From: Scatophagus argus
Taxonomy: Eukaryota > Chordata > Actinopteri > Scatophagidae
Assembly (NCBI RefSeq): GCF_020382885.2
Contig: NC_058506.1
Coordinates: 12,378,318-12,442,317 of the forward strand
Direction of reading: 5' to 3'
Length of the DNA stretch: 64,000 nucleotides
This document shows positions 12,531 to 26,679 of this stretch, piece by piece; position 1 is the first letter of the stretch; each line of letters opens with the position of its first letter. The position numbers were made by a program, and so were the translations under genes. The notes beneath the pieces were generated by a model. The model worked only from the letters and a program-made list of their open reading frames with translations. It did no database searches and was not told where the DNA came from.

Positions 12531-15528
12531 AATTAACTCAATGCCAAAGTACAACTTCACACTGCTGCTAGTTTGGCTGTAGATTCTTATTTGGATTGAA
12601 AATGTTCTTTTTGTCACTCTGTAACTTCTTCCACCTCATACACACAAAACGCACACATGTATTCTCATGCACTTCCTGCTCATTTAAGTAATCTTTGTAC
12701 ATGGGTTGTTTCCAGGTCAAGCGGCACAGACAGAATTAGACCTTTTCTTGTCCGCCAGTTGTGCTTGTCTCGTTACATCATTCGCTGCCTGTAACACACA
12801 GCCATCTCAAATTTACATCACCTAATTCCATTCAGTGACATTTCTACATAAAGAACTGGACACAGTGAAAGATAGCATTTTAAAACAGTGAATAAATGAT
12901 CAGTATGAATAAAAAAAGATAAAAACTGATTCATATTGATTTATATAATGAAGCTCAGCTCCTTTAAAAATGATTTCATATTTTTATAAATATTTTCAAA
13001 CGTGAAATAATAAGATTCACGTTATCGTCACACCCACTTGTGACAAATAAGGAAGGCTTGAAAAAGAGTTTGAGTTTTGAGGGGGGTTTTTTATATCAGT
13101 TTAAAATGTAACAGTTTCGAATAACACCTTAGTAACCCAAAGCTGACAGTTTCTTCCCATAAGAATACATCACAGCAGCATCCTGGTATTGAACTCGTCA
13201 GCCATCACAGGTTTTAACACAGCCGCTGCTGTGTCTACTGAGTTTCAGCCACTTCAGCTGAAAGTTGACAGCGCCAGCACAAAGAAGGAAAAAAAAACGA
13301 AAAGGGGGGAGGTTAAGAGGTTGAGGGTGGGAAAAGAAGGGAAGGAGAGAGAAGATGGGATTAAAGCATCAGAAGGTATAGTGTTCCTCTGAAAGATGAT
13401 GGGCTGAAGGCTGCTCCCACAGGACTGACTGCAGGAGTAATCCCACCAAATGGAAGAGTTTAACAGTTACCACCCACTGAGAGAGATGCACGGAGACCGA
13501 GACGAGACGCGTTTACACACATACACACACACAGTCATTCATACACAAGCATGTGCAGTCAAAGACAGCCCACTACACCCTCTGATTCTCAAGCTTTCTG
13601 TGTACATTAGCAAAAAAAGGCTGCTGTGTGTTGCTGTTTTCTCATATCTGTGGCAGATTAGGTCTGGTGTTACCCTGCTAACACACTGGTGCTCTGGTAG
13701 GTTTATGCTATGTTAGCTGGCAAGCTCAAGTCAATAGAAGCAACAAACAAGCCATAAAGAGGCAGACAACAGCAGGCAGATATGGGAAGGGTTTTGTGGT
13801 GGGGCTGTGAGATGCTGCCAAGCTACTGAATGGTTTTACGTCAGTGAACCCCACAAGGCCCCAGGACAGAGTGTACATGGCCATTTGACATTTTAAATAA
13901 GCAGACAAGATACGTTATCGTCTAGATTAACTATTTGATACTGAATAAGTCACCATTTGGTAAACAAACATCTTCCACTATCTGCCTGATTTCTGGAAAG
14001 TACCCTGTTCCCCAATGTTTTTGTGTCAGAGAATGATGATTTTGTCCACCGCTTTGTTGATGACATGTTCAAGTAATAATCTATTGCTTCATTATGTGAT
14101 ATTATAGGTTTTCATATGAGCAGCATTGTATGCTTTTGTCCTATTAGCTATATCTGTTATTATGGCTTTTGAACAGCCTATTTGATAATGAATTAGTGAA
14201 TTGATTTTCAGTTAGTGGATTGAATGGAGAACACTGGTCATATGTCTTAATCATGCAACATCGTCAGTACAAAGGAAACACACACACACACACCCATGAC
14301 TCTGGGTCATATTTGAAGTATGGAGGTGACCTTTAGTTGAGCGAGGTGAAGCAGAAGAGAAGCTCTCATTGAACACAAACTGTTTGCTCCTCTTCAGATA
14401 ATGGCACCTGCATTCAGGTAGGTTTTCTGGATGACTGACAAGCTTCTCTCCTGATGACCTCGCGCCTTATTGTTGTTTTCAACAGACATGAGAAACTGAA
14501 ACATGAAAGTGTCTTCATGGACACTGTTAATGAGCAGCTATTGATCATGGTACAGGGCATCAATACGTGATTGAAGGTTCAAAGCTGAATAAAAATCGTG
14601 CAGAAACACCAGTGACCTCTGTATCCACAGGGCTGATTTCACACTTATGTTATCCCAATTTCAATTTTAACCAAAAATCTGTAAATTAAGCAGTTTGGAC
14701 TTTGGGGGATTTTCTTCATAGGACTACACTCATACAGTCAATATGTCACATACACTCATCACTCTTTTGCCCTCACTGTGCATCACTGTGGTGCAGTTAT
14801 ACCAAGAACTAAAGGTTGAACGACATTTAAATTTTTTGTTTGGATGCAATTGCGACATTGTAACTGTGAAAACAATCCTGGATGACAAATTCAATTATAG
14901 TGATTATAAATCAGAAAATGGTGATATTACAAGAGCTGTAAATATATATACACATATAAAAAAAACAGTTGGATTCATTCTTGGAGTAGATTAAAGATTC
15001 CTGTGAGGCTCAGAGTTGTGCTCGTGGCAGAATAATCACTCTCAGTATTACCTTTTCTCTGTTATTGTAGGTGTCGTTGTCATCACCTCCTCCAGCAAGA
15101 CCACCACAATTAAACAGGTTAATTGCTGTCCAGGACTAACAACACTGGAGGCACCACAAGTAATTAATAGGATAATATTAAACACCGGTAAGAGCACATT
15201 CTCACCCACACGCTCTGACATACATGTAGGACCATGATGGTCACCAACATGTGTGGGAGAACAAAGAGGAGTTCAGGGACCAAACTTAAATACATTGTCC
15301 ATTCTGTGTTTAGTCAGTTTATTCTGAAACAAACTGATTTTTGTGTTCTATCCAAACTGGGGTGCCTTTGTCTATGAAAGTCAGCTTAGATTAATTATCC
15401 TCAGATAAAACTTTGTAAACTTTAAAGTTAAATAGCACTTAAGCCATATGGGCCACCATCTGGTCATAGACCAGGTTACATTTCGAAAAATTCAGTTGGC
15501 AGACTGCATATTAATTGTGAGCAACAAT

Positions 15529-15562
15529 GACAAAAACAAAAAAACAAAAAAACAAAAAAAAA
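15529..15562. repeat. (AAAAAAC)n-like A-rich repeat
   Basis: Runs of A broken at regular spacing by single C bases. Confidence 0.8.
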
Positions 15563-17985
15563 TCTGCTTCAAGCTTTGAAGGTTTGCTGATTGTGACCAT
15601 ATCAACTTGTGTACCTTCGATTTTACAGACCAACAGATTATATGAGAAAATAGCCATTAGATTCAGCTCTGGTGTCCTCTAGGTCAGATTCTCTGAACAT
15701 ATTACTTTTCCAAAATCTTTTCACAGGGATATGAATAATTAAGCAAATTGTAGGGTGAAGTGTATAATTTTGGGATGGGCAATTCAAAAGAATGTAGAAT
15801 ATGCGCATATTAGCACTGTAATTTCCTCCTTCATCTCAGAGAGTGTGGGGGTCAGAACACAGACGCTCTCCATTATCTGTAATGGACAGAAAAGAGAACG
15901 AAAGAAGAGCAGAAGAAAAAGAAAGAAATCAGAAAAGTGAATTGAAGAATAATAGAGAGGACACTGTAAATGAAAGTATTAATATTCCTGCTAGTGTGGC
16001 CATGCACAATGTTGTACTTCTGTTGTCTATGAGACGAACAGGAGATTCAGTGACCCTCTTTCATTCTGTCCTTCTTCCTGTTCTCCTGTTTTTCTCCTTT
16101 CACTATGCTCCTACTGACAAGAGAGGGGGTGTAGTGGTCCTTGTTCTGCTGGGAACCGCAGAACACTTCACACCTGAGCAGCACATCTCACACATACATA
16201 TGAGAGTCTTAAATTGAAAATTCACAAACACACGCACATGAGTGCACTGGATCAGACCTCAAGAAAGAAAATAACCACAAAACATGAAACCTGAATGGTA
16301 TACTTACAGAGGTCACCTCACAGATAAAAATATGTGCAAATATACTTGTTGTTGGTATGAGTAAAGACTGGTCAGTCCTCCTGGTTCAGTCACCAGACTC
16401 CTAGACAGGATCTATAGAGTGGGACACACCCTTTCCTACTCCTTGTCCTCCCTACGATTTAAGATGACAGCAATTTGACCAACTGGTTTTTCAGCTTGTC
16501 CACCACCACTTCCTTTTACTGTAACTCTCTTTCGTTTCAATGGGGTACAAATTTAAATAATGGAATCCAGTGTCTGTCTGCAAGAAAAACAATTGCATGA
16601 CACAGAAGGAAGAGGTTTGGGAAGAGGAGAGAGGGAGCAATGCAACAAAGACATCCTTTGTGACCTCACCATTTCTGTTAACAATCTGTAAGAATCATTT
16701 AAGTGATAAAATGTGCTATGTGCCTGTGTCTTAGGCAAAAGTAATGAATTCATAGCTTTTCTCATGACATGATGTATATCATATCGAAAATATACTGCAT
16801 AGTAGTAATCTTGCATTTACAAAGATTACAAGCATAATATTCTGTGAAATCTGTTTGAAAATTGCTATAAAAAGACCAAATACACGAATGTAGTTTGCTC
16901 ATATGCAACACATATAAATTATGTATCTTGAAACATGCAAGAGAGCTGATGTTCACATAGGATACTATGTCCTAACTTGTTTGTGATCAGCATACATGAT
17001 ATTTCTGCCATTGACCATTCAGGAGTTAGACACAGAAACATGTCTGGAATGTCACACAAGGTCAGCATCTGGCAAGGTACTCAGTTGCCAAATATCCAAT
17101 CATGTCTGCCTAACTGTCTTCCTCCATGCAGCGGTCTACAGAACAATGCTGAAAATCCTACTGGCAATCGTCCTACAAAGAATAATAAGGGCCTTCTTGA
17201 GTAAAAATGAGAGTTATGGTCGTGAAGGGTGAGCAGGTCACTGAGTTCAAAGGTCAGACCCCTAGACTGCTGTTTGACCATGGATGAGAAGAGGGTAGAA
17301 ATGTCTTAAATACGCCTTCAAATCCTTCTGAAGTCATCTCTAAGCATCCCGTGCACAATGTAGTCCTGTCCTACAGATGGCTGAAACTGGCCTAAAAGGT
17401 TGAAGGGTTACTGAGCTATTTTCATATGATCCAGAATCCAAACACTTCTTGCCCTACCTTAACAAAGTTTGCCGAAAGATGAAGAGTATGTAACCATGTT
17501 GGAGTATAAATGTAACTGGATAAAATGAAAGGTAGAAAAACAAACAATAGAAAATTAGCTGTCAAATCTAAAAGCAACAGGGTGTTCGGGGGTTCCATTC
17601 TCATGGTCACATGACACAAAGCAGAGGGGGCAGAGGTTAGGTCACAGGGGTCTTGTAATTAGTCTGTCTACCAACCAACCATGTCTCATAGGATAGGCAT
17701 CATTTATGGCATCTCACCCCTGACCTATGACTCCTAGACTCCTCACAAATATCCCCACAATGTCAGTGGCAGACGATGTACCGGAAGGTGAACTCTCACC
17801 CCAGAGAATAGAGGAGGGTCACAGGGGAGTGAGCACCAATACCTTAAGAGGATCATTCATGATAGAGTGCAGAACAGATTGCTGTGTTTGCTTTAAAACA
17901 TGCAACTGTGTGCACATGGTTATGAATCTGTACCCTAAATCACACAAACCTACACTTACAGCTAAAAATGATTATCAGATTAATC

Positions 17986-17987
17986 AA

Positions 17988-18018
<31 letters not shown>
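17986..18018. repeat. (TA)n microsatellite
   Basis: About 15 alternating TA units with one G interruption near the left end. Confidence 0.9.
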
Positions 18019-20794
18019 CTATGTAGTTAGTTGCAGAAGGACAGTCTTCCTAGCTGAATGCTTGGTAGTTGAACTGACAGCCATTTTGCCCCAATCACAT
18101 CTGGTAGAAACCCACAAACCCAAATGATTGCTTTTCATTTTCCAAATGATAACCAGGAAAGTGTAAAAATATTCCACCACAGGCAAACCGCCTGCACAGA
18201 TTGAAGATGGGCGAGAGCATAGCGCGTATACTGTGCAGCTGTTAAACAAGTAAAAGCCTGTCTAGAGTGTTCAGTTGGAGTTCTATGCTTTTCATCTACT
18301 GATGTAGCCTTAGAGGAGAATGAAATAAAGCCTCCTCCAGAAATGTGACCACACTGGTTCTCGTCGGCTGTGCTTCAGGACATAAACCTGAATGCGTATG
18401 CGAAAAAAATAGAACCTAGCAAATTCTTACAGGCAAAGTACACATACTAACAGAGCGGCAAACACACACGCCAGTAAAGTGCACTACATTCCACTTACGT
18501 AACTGCGTTGAAAAGAAGAACCTCCACCTCTGAGTCATCTTTCAGTGAACACCAGAGGGACAAGCTTCACCTCCTCCGAGTGCGTCTGTCCACATGTGGG
18601 TGTTGGATATCTGTGAATAGCAGAACATTTACCCCTTTCTTTTAAACACGATTCACACACATACACACACTCACTGCGACTGGGTCGGCAACAGAAGAAC
18701 TGAACCCTGAAAGGCTGGTTCACCGGTACTTCTGTGAGGAACATGCACAGCTCCCGTGCCATGTAAAACCATGAAGCAGTAACTATTAATGGACAAAGCA
18801 CACCTTAAGCAATACCTTTCACCTGAAAGCTTGTTGCTGAGAGGCAGTGACAGTTATGCTTCAAGGCCTGTAAGTATAGCTTAGGTCTGATTTGCGATGG
18901 CTCATTGTAGGTTTATCTGAGCTCAAAGTGAAGGCTGATGCTGACGTTTTTGTTGGTATGGTTTAATCGACACTTGGTCCTACGAAACACTACTTCGATA
19001 TGAGGCACTAATACTAGACTTACTCTTTTCACCTTATGTAGGTTCTCAGCTTAACTGTTTTCAAATGCATCCATGAGTACTGACAGACCAAGCATAAATC
19101 TAAGTTGAAACTACGCAGGATTTTCCACTCATACAAAAACAAATTCTCTCAGTTATCACTTATTACCCACGTAGTAGTGTCTGTATCTGCAAAGACCCAA
19201 CCTGTATTTTCTCATTTACTTTCTGACACTTTAGGTTGGTCAGTATTTAATGGCCTTGGTAATGAGACTCAACAACCAACTATCTTTCTCCAGAATCACT
19301 TCCTGCAGCACTTCATGTTGTGTTTACAAACAGTAACCCTTAAAAATCTAACTCTCTATCTAAGTCCCTCTTGTATATCATACCAGAGACCAAAAAAAAA
19401 TAATAATATGCTGATTAGTTATAATAAGTTCAATATTACATTGACATAACCTTTCACACGGTCTTCTGTCAACAGCTGGATTAACAGTTCTCTTTCTCAT
19501 TCTGTTCATTTTATACCAGGCTTTGTCTGACTCTACTGTCACGGCCTCTCTCCCTCACTGTCAGCAGCATTGGTAGTCTCTATTATTCATCACCTCCACT
19601 CCCAGGCTATTTATATCAGCTTTTACAGTCAGTCTGTCTTTCTGCTCCGCTGGCTGCATCTGTCTACACTAATACAGATATTTCAACCTGTGCATGCAGT
19701 TTTGGGCTGCATGAGGTCTGGTCTGATATAACATCACTACAGAAATCCTGGAATGGTGGGAAAAAAACCATATGAGTTCACCGACTTCCATACATAAAGA
19801 CTTATACATCCTACTACCACAAAAAAAAGGAAATTTCTCAGTTGTAAAAGGCTACACTTTTCTCTATAAAAATGTAGTCAAATTATTTTTGAACTGTAAA
19901 CTACCGGTGAATTTTACTGAAAAACAACAGATGGTAATTTCACTAAAATAACTAAGTATTCCCTATTTTTTATTTATTGCTACCATCAATTCTGCTGCTT
20001 GTCTGCCTTAAAAGCTGAAACTTACTATGAGTTGATTATCTACTATCCTGTAAGCCAATCAATTTCCACAACTTGCTACGTATATGTTTATTCCAATGCA
20101 CATTTTCAAAGCTAAACATTTCATGTATAAATTTAAACTGCACACTCTGCAGCTTGCCTCTGGATAGGTCCCTGAAGTATTAACTCCACTGAAGGCCCTC
20201 CAATATCTCATTTCCCCTGGAGAAGAGAAGGGTGTGCCAAGTCACTTCACATGGGAGCATCTGCCATTCCAGTGAAAAGAAAAAAAAAAAAAGCTTTTAG
20301 GGCATGCAATTTCTGCAGCTATGTGCGGGCTATCTGTATGCAGGGATGTGTGTACTGTATGGGAGTGTGTCCATGTGTGTTACTGTGTGTGTATGTGTGT
20401 GCTGGCCAGTGCAGGGCACAGCTGTTCAGTTTAATATCATGGATGAAAAGCGAAGACCAAGACTCCAATTTCAACCCAAAAATTTCCGGTCACAACCTGC
20501 TATGTATATTTTAGCAAGCCTGTCTCAGATGGTTATGAAATGTAATGATTTTGCATATGTGCATCAGTGATTAATAATTCATATTAAATCATTCTTCTCT
20601 GTGCCGTGTGAAGCCTGTGTGTCCTATATTGATGAGAAACTACTTAAACAGTAAGTTGAGGAGATTTCAAGCCAAGATAAAATAAATCCCACCCACCAGA
20701 GAGCATTTTTTAAATCATCATTAAATTGTGATTTGATCCATCTGTGGCGGAGTAAAAGAACTGTACTTGTTGCAGTCTGAGTTATGAAGAACAG

Positions 20795-20810
20795 CAGTGC
20801 CCCCTAGAGG
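20795..20810 (-). promoter_or_regulatory. CTCF-like motif
   Basis: CAGTGCCCCCTAGAGG closely fits the C-rich orientation of the vertebrate CTCF core (CAGYGCCCCCTNGTGG). This is a motif match only. It lies about 2.1 kb beyond the 3' end of the SOD1 coding region and points opposite to the motif at 38,336. Confidence 0.55.
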
Positions 20811-21207
20811 ATGAGACAGCTTAAAACACAACGCAGATAAAAGCTGATCAAAGCGGGCAATTTTTAATTCCCTGCCTGAAAATCTAAGGTTTTTAATAAC
20901 ACCTTAAAAATCACCTCTTATACTTACTTAATTTAAACGCTTCACTTTTCTGGCAGTGGTCAAATGTAAATACATTTACAAGTACAAATTTGATCTGTTT
21001 GAGTATTGCAAATTCATTACATTTCATCTGGTCTACTTAACTATATATCAAAGGCAAATGTTTAAATTTGTACTCAAGTATATTAATATGACAGCTTAAG
21101 ATTTTACATATAAAACAAACCAAGAACTTCGAAAATAATGTGATGCATAAAAGTACCAAACAGTGTATAAAATTAGAGTCAATTAATAGAAAAAAATCGT
21201 CAGGGAT

Positions 21208-21239
21208 TGTTTTAATATTAAATTATTAATATTAAAACA
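21208..21239. repeat. Perfect AT-rich inverted repeat
   Basis: Two perfect 14-base arms, starting TGTTTTAATATTAA, are separated by four bases. It could form a cruciform or an RNA hairpin. No gene lies nearby, and the low complexity makes chance origin plausible. Confidence 0.7.
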
Positions 21240-22639
21240 GTCATTTTTAGTGGTTTCAGCTTTTGAACTGAAACTATGGCCTTTGAGAGCTAATAGAAGG
21301 AGTTAATGTATCTTTTTCAACAGATCTTAACTTTTATTTATTTATTTTCTTACCTGAGGCCAAACATTTGTGTCAGGTGGTCTTCACCCAGGGTGTTGTT
21401 GTAAAATCGTTTATTAAGTAAGTGCAAAACAAATACAAACTAAATCAAAAGTTAAGTCCTTTAAATGTTTCAGACCACCGCTTTTTCCCCCTTAGTCATT
21501 TATCTCTAACATTAACTTTATTTTTCCCCCTAACAGACTATGCTATAGTAAAAACATCTGTGCAACTCCTTTACTGGGTCTGCTGAGTAACATGATAAAT
21601 GGAACTTATCATTCATAACTTACTAATCGTTTAGAAAGTAGCCTAATGTAAACAGTCCAGTTGACAGGACAATTAATGTATTATTTGCCGTTACCGGACT
21701 GTGAAGAACGTTACGACCCCTGAGGGCCCGTACAAACCACCTCTCAGCGCTATACAGCAGCTATAGGAAGGTGTTTCAACTTTTACATCAGAATTTACTA
21801 TTCACAATAAAAGGGGTTTTTTTTCCTGTTTTTGGCGGATGATAGACCATCAGTCTCCAGCTAACGTGTCCAGGACAGGTGGGTTGGTCTACCAATGTTC
21901 AGATTAACCTGTTTGGGGTCCCTGATGCCTCCAACTTCCCATCAGACAAAGCACTGATTCACCACAATTTGCGATGAAACCCAGCAACAGCATTCCTATT
22001 GCCTTCCTGCCTGCAGTACTACCTGTCGAAATACAGTTTTGTTAAAGGCACCATGCAAGCACAATTAAGCTATAATGAGGTGTTAAATTGAACTTCAACA
22101 CAGGGAGCCCTTCAGAAGACATTACCACAATTTTCAGTAATAACGCAGGACCCATTACTTCAGTAGAAATACTCTCCAAATCCATGAGGAGGTAATAAAA
22201 TTACCAAAATAAAATGACATAGTAATTCAGCCTTAGTTGGGTCCAACGTAGTTATTCAAATTTGACCTGTGTAAATACTAAGGTGTCACCAGTAGCAGAC
22301 AGACAGTACATTTTTTAAGCTCTGTAAATTCATTTTTGTAATAACAATAAAAATATTTACCTCAGGAACGTATGCAGTTAGTTAAGCTAATGATCCTGAG
22401 CAGCAGACAGAATCCAACAACTAATATTAGTGTAATCACTGAAGTCACAGAGCAGACATCACTTAGAAAAGCAAACAATCCCACAGGTGTACAAGCAACA
22501 CAAATGACAGCTCCACCATGCCGTGTAGGAAGTAGAACCAGGCTCTGGCATTAGTACTAGTACAGTGGTATATGACTATTCATGTTATTGGTTACACCTG
22601 TGTTTATAGAATCAAAATGTCCACCAAAAGAATTCTCAC

Positions 22640-22911
22640 ACGATTCAGATGAGCTCACAATTTATTGATTAGCTTTGAAAATCGTATACATGTATTTATT
22701 ACTTGTGCGTTACCAATTCTTTGGAACCAAAAATATACAACAGACATAAAAATCCATACACACAATTTTCATCAAGAACAGACAGCGTAAAGCATGGCTC
22801 ATCTACTGTCTCACTGAATAGGACAAACTGTCAACATCAAGTAGCTAGGTTGGTCTTATTAAGTGCTGTGGGGAAAGGTAGTCTCCAGTGCTTCATGTTC
22901 TGGGAGATTGT
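22640..22911 (-). other. sod1: Probable SOD1 3' UTR with poly(A) signals
   Basis: This stretch follows the SOD1 stop codon on the minus strand. Two AATAAA signals (TTTATT on the plus strand) lie at 22,695-22,700 and 22,661-22,666. The true cleavage site cannot be fixed from sequence, so the lower boundary is an estimate. Confidence 0.65.
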
Positions 22912-25900
22912 TTATTGGGTGATGCCAATGACTCCACAGGCCAGACGTCCACCAGCGTTGCCCGTCTTAAGACTTTCCTCATTGCCTCCCTTTCCCAGGT
23001 CATCGGCCTTCTCATGGATCTAAACCAGAGGACAGAAAGATTGCTGGTTTACAGCTAACTCAATTGTGGTGCGAAGTGAAATCAGTCCCAAAATTTGCCA
23101 AATTGTTCACAACTGCTGGACCTGCGTAAGGTGAAAACTATGCAGGTTTTTGTCACTCCCACACATGATGTGAAGACTCACCTGAGGCCTGTCTAATACA
23201 GCCAAGATGACCAAGTTAACTTCAGACAAAAACTTTAGGCTTATTAGTCTCATAGTTAGCTGGAAGTCAAATGGAAAATAACTTTTCCTTACCACCATGG
23301 TTCTTCCAATAATGGACAAGGGGCCAGTGAGGGTGAGCATCTTGTCCGTGATGTCTATCTTGGCAACACCTTCCGCTCCAGCGGTCACATTACCCAGGTC
23401 TCCAACATGTCTTTTTTACATTAAAACAAAATTTTAAAAAGAAGTAAATGACAATATCCTTGGGACATACTCGGAAAGCAAGCTAATATATTAACATACA
23501 CTAATTTGAATTCTCTGTAAGGATTAGACCAGAAACAACTTACAAAACCTGTTGGAATTACAAAAGGTTTTTGTGGAGGTACTTTTGCTCTTGTCCTGTA
23601 AGATACAATCCTTAATATCCCACTCAAGACATGATCATCATCCTGCACTGTACTTCCCATCAATTTGTATATAACTTTGTAACAGTAGACAGAAAATTTC
23701 TCTCATATCAAGTCATTTATAACAGCTGCATATTATTTTATCGTTCCAGTGGCAAGGTCCTGGTGTTTGCACACAGGATTTGACTGACCCGTGCTTTTCC
23801 AGTTATGACAACTCAAAAAGTCTTTTCTGAGTGACATATACTCTGTCACATGACTCTTAGCCAGCATTCTTTGGGTATTAATTTACATTGAGGTCATCAC
23901 ACACATACTCAAACTACACTCACACACAACTGAACGACCACAAACGACCACATGCAAACTCTGCTGCATTGTTGCTGAAGCAGAGTAACTATGATTTATC
24001 TATCCCGACAAATAATTTTAACTCCAAGTACAATGAAGATCAAGTAATTCAACTTTAATGTTGGTCCTCCCTATAAAACATCTGCACAAATCTTCACATT
24101 TCATTCAGTTATTAATCAAATGTAAGCCTCTCAAACTCAAATCGCCGTCACGAATTAAAAAAAAAAAAAAATCAATGTGTGGGGAACTTTAAATCGATCA
24201 CTCAATTTATGAGTGTATAGATTTCAGTGTTTCTCCTATTTACACCTAGTAGCATTGTGATGGGTCCCATTTCCTGTTTGTTGAAACAAATGTTATATCA
24301 TTTCGCACTGTGGACCCTTCATATCCAGGTCCATGGACTGGTTGCCCAGCAGACACTTTGACATGTAACAGCAGAAACTCATAGGTGTACTAATCAATGA
24401 AGTCAACAATGACAAGCAAGAATAACTGGAAGGATGACTGACAGCTAGCTAACTACTAGCTAATATCCAATAGATATTACTGGTCACCCAGTGGTTGATA
24501 TGAGTCACACATAAACTTAACACAACAGCTTGTTTGTCAAAAAATCTTTGAATTTGCAACGTTTAAAACGTAATCAAAACAAAATAAGTGATGCCCACTT
24601 AAGGGGGAAAAAAAAAATTGCACTCGCCCAAAGCACTCGTTTTACCACTGCTGCTTCAACTGCATCCACCATTTGAATCTGATAAATGTTAACCTTAACC
24701 TCAACTGATAAAATGAGCATTACAAGGCACAACGAAAAGGTGAACACAGAAATAACTCATATCTACTGGACATACCTCTCTGCATCATTAGGACCGGCAT
24801 GATTCTTGCTGTGGGGATTGAAGTGAGGGCCTGCACTGATGCATCCTAGGAAAGAGAAATTTAAAAAAATCTTTAGCATGAAACATTCAGTTCAGTGTAG
24901 GTGAGTTAAAACCAGGTCCAAGGTTGTAAGTCCTGCCATTTCAGAAACCTGATGGTTAAATTATTGTCAAATGCTCACCATTTGTATTGTCTCCAAAAGC
25001 ATGGACATGGAAACCATGTTCACCAGGGGTAAGTCCTTTGATTTCTCCTGTCAGCTTCACAGGGGCTGAATCATTCTAACAGATCAAGACGATACAATTC
25101 ATCATGAGAGTACAAAGACACAAAAGAGCTGTCAAAGACAGGTGGCTAGCAGGACTCAAAGCTAAAGTAAACTAAATAAATAAAAGCAACTTTCACCTCA
25201 TTCACATTCACCAGGCACTCTTGTTAGTAACTAAAAAGAACATTAAACTGCCTAAATAAATGTAACAAATAGACTTACACGTTTGGTACTTGATATTTTG
25301 ACTCACCGATGATCTCCTATAGACTTCACTCAGCAATCCAAGGAATAAATTTAGTAAATCTGCGGTTAAACTTTTGAAAGACTACTTGTAGATCCTTAAG
25401 ATAGCCTGGGTTTAAGATATTTTAACAACATCCACTTCACTAAAACAACTTAAGCAGCATTAATACTGCACTGGGTGCTGTCAATGAAGAGGGAAGAATC
25501 ATTTCTACATATTGTAAATCCATTCTTAACTAAGAATTTCTTAAATTCTGTAGCATCATTACAGTTAAAGAAAGAACACCAGATTTTGTTAATTTACATG
25601 AAGTACATGTAAGAAAATAAAGTTAGATTAATTCTAATACCTAATTATATATATAATTTCAGATTATATTGAGTACCAAACTGCAGTACTATGCTTCTAG
25701 GATTAAGATAACAATGTGATGCAGATGCATTTCCGTCAAAACAGGACAGCCAAAGAAATTCCATAACCAATTCATAACTTCACAAAATATTTAGTCCTCT
25801 GGTCAGATCATCACAGAAGGTGTGGAACATTCAATACTGTCTTTCACAAGTCGAGTACTGCCTACAGCCCCGCTCTATGACACACAGTTTCCCAGCCCAA

Positions 25901-26679
25901 CTGCATTACAGCCTTATCAGCGGGGCCAAATAGATGGGGTAACGGCAGTGACTCAGCAAAATAAAATAATCAGTCTTCTAACCTTTGCTCTTGTTTTAAA
26001 GGCTACCGTTAATATGCACAATGCAATTAGGTTTTCAGCAAAACAGCTACAAACATAAGTGTTCGTTGACTTAGTGTGGCTTAGCTAACCACATCAGCAA
26101 GACAAGGTTAACGTTGAGAAGTACCAAAATTAAACCTATGCAACAGGCGCTGTAGATCATTAATCAAAGGCCTTGAACGTGCAAAGGTTGGTTTCAACAA
26201 GCCATTATTTGACTGTTATATTAGCTAGCTAACTACTTCGAATCTACTTTGAATATAATGTGACAAGCAGCCGTTACCTACGTTAATGTGTGTTTTGCAA
26301 CTTGCAGACTATCAGTAATTTGCACAGAATACTTTTTCACACTGTTAGCATAACCTGCAAAATCAGTACGTTTGCTAGACCTGACCAAGTTCGATAACCT
26401 GTAAATCAAGTTGTGACATGGAACGCTAGCTAGCTAGCTAGGTCTCTCCAGAAAACCGATCTAATTTAACTGGTGGCTTGTGCATGGAGAACTTTGCTAA
26501 CCAACTTAGCATTTGGGCGCTAACATGGCATGGCAAATATCTGGCTAGTTCTGTTAAATCAGATATTTCGACTTCTTCTAATTCTACTGAAAGCAACATA
26601 GCCTCACCTCCTGCTCAAAATAAACAGTCCCGCTGGTTTCTCCAGTTCCTTTCAACACACAGACACCTTTCATCACCAT
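22912..26679 (-). CDS. sod1: Cu/Zn superoxide dismutase (SOD1), 5 coding exons
   Basis: Encodes the cytosolic homodimeric enzyme that converts superoxide to oxygen and hydrogen peroxide. Coding exons in transcript order are 26608-26679, 24979-25075, 24776-24845, 23293-23410 and 22912-23019. They sum to 465 bp, giving 154 aa plus stop, the usual vertebrate length. All junctions are GT-AG and in frame; exons 2 and 3 (97 and 70 bp) match the human sizes. With Met as residue 1, the copper ligands are H47, H49, H64 and H121, the zinc ligands are H64, H72, H81 and D84, the disulfide pair is C58-C147, and the active-site arginine is R144. All are intact. The start is the first ATG in exon 1 ([11 protein letters not shown]). 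The gene lies downstream of SCAF4 in the same direction. Intron 1 carries an NRF2-type element. The enzyme should be functional. Confidence 0.97.
25948..25958 (+). promoter_or_regulatory. Antioxidant response element motif in SOD1 intron 1
   Basis: GTGACTCAGCA matches the ARE core RTGACnnnGC and the stricter NF-E2/NRF2 site TGACTCAGCA. It lies 650 bp into intron 1 of SOD1. In mammals NRF2-small MAF dimers induce antioxidant genes through such sites. Function here is inferred from the motif only. Confidence 0.55.
26424..26444. repeat. Short (GCTA)n repeat in SOD1 intron 1
   Basis: About four tandem GCTA units (CGCTAGCTAGCTAGCTAGGT). Each unit is self-complementary, so the tract is palindromic. 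Confidence 0.85.

Larger units (their letters stand above)
1..22600. other. Gene-poor region with no supported coding exon
   Basis: No stretch in either strand gives a protein I recognise, and no series of short open frames joins through GT-AG junctions into one. The longest open frames are products of CA, GA or CTT tracts. The region holds many microsatellites, mostly in the first 6 kb, plus a few transposon relics that are listed separately. In human the gene beyond SOD1 is TIAM1, so this could be flanking or 5' intronic DNA of a TIAM1 homologue, but I see no TIAM1 coding exon. Untranslated exons or non-coding RNAs could be present and would not be visible to me. Confidence 0.6.

Noticed and set aside
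1-22600. Coding exons of TIAM1, expected next to SOD1 from human synteny
   Set aside because: No open segment resembles the PH, PDZ, RBD or DH domains of TIAM1.
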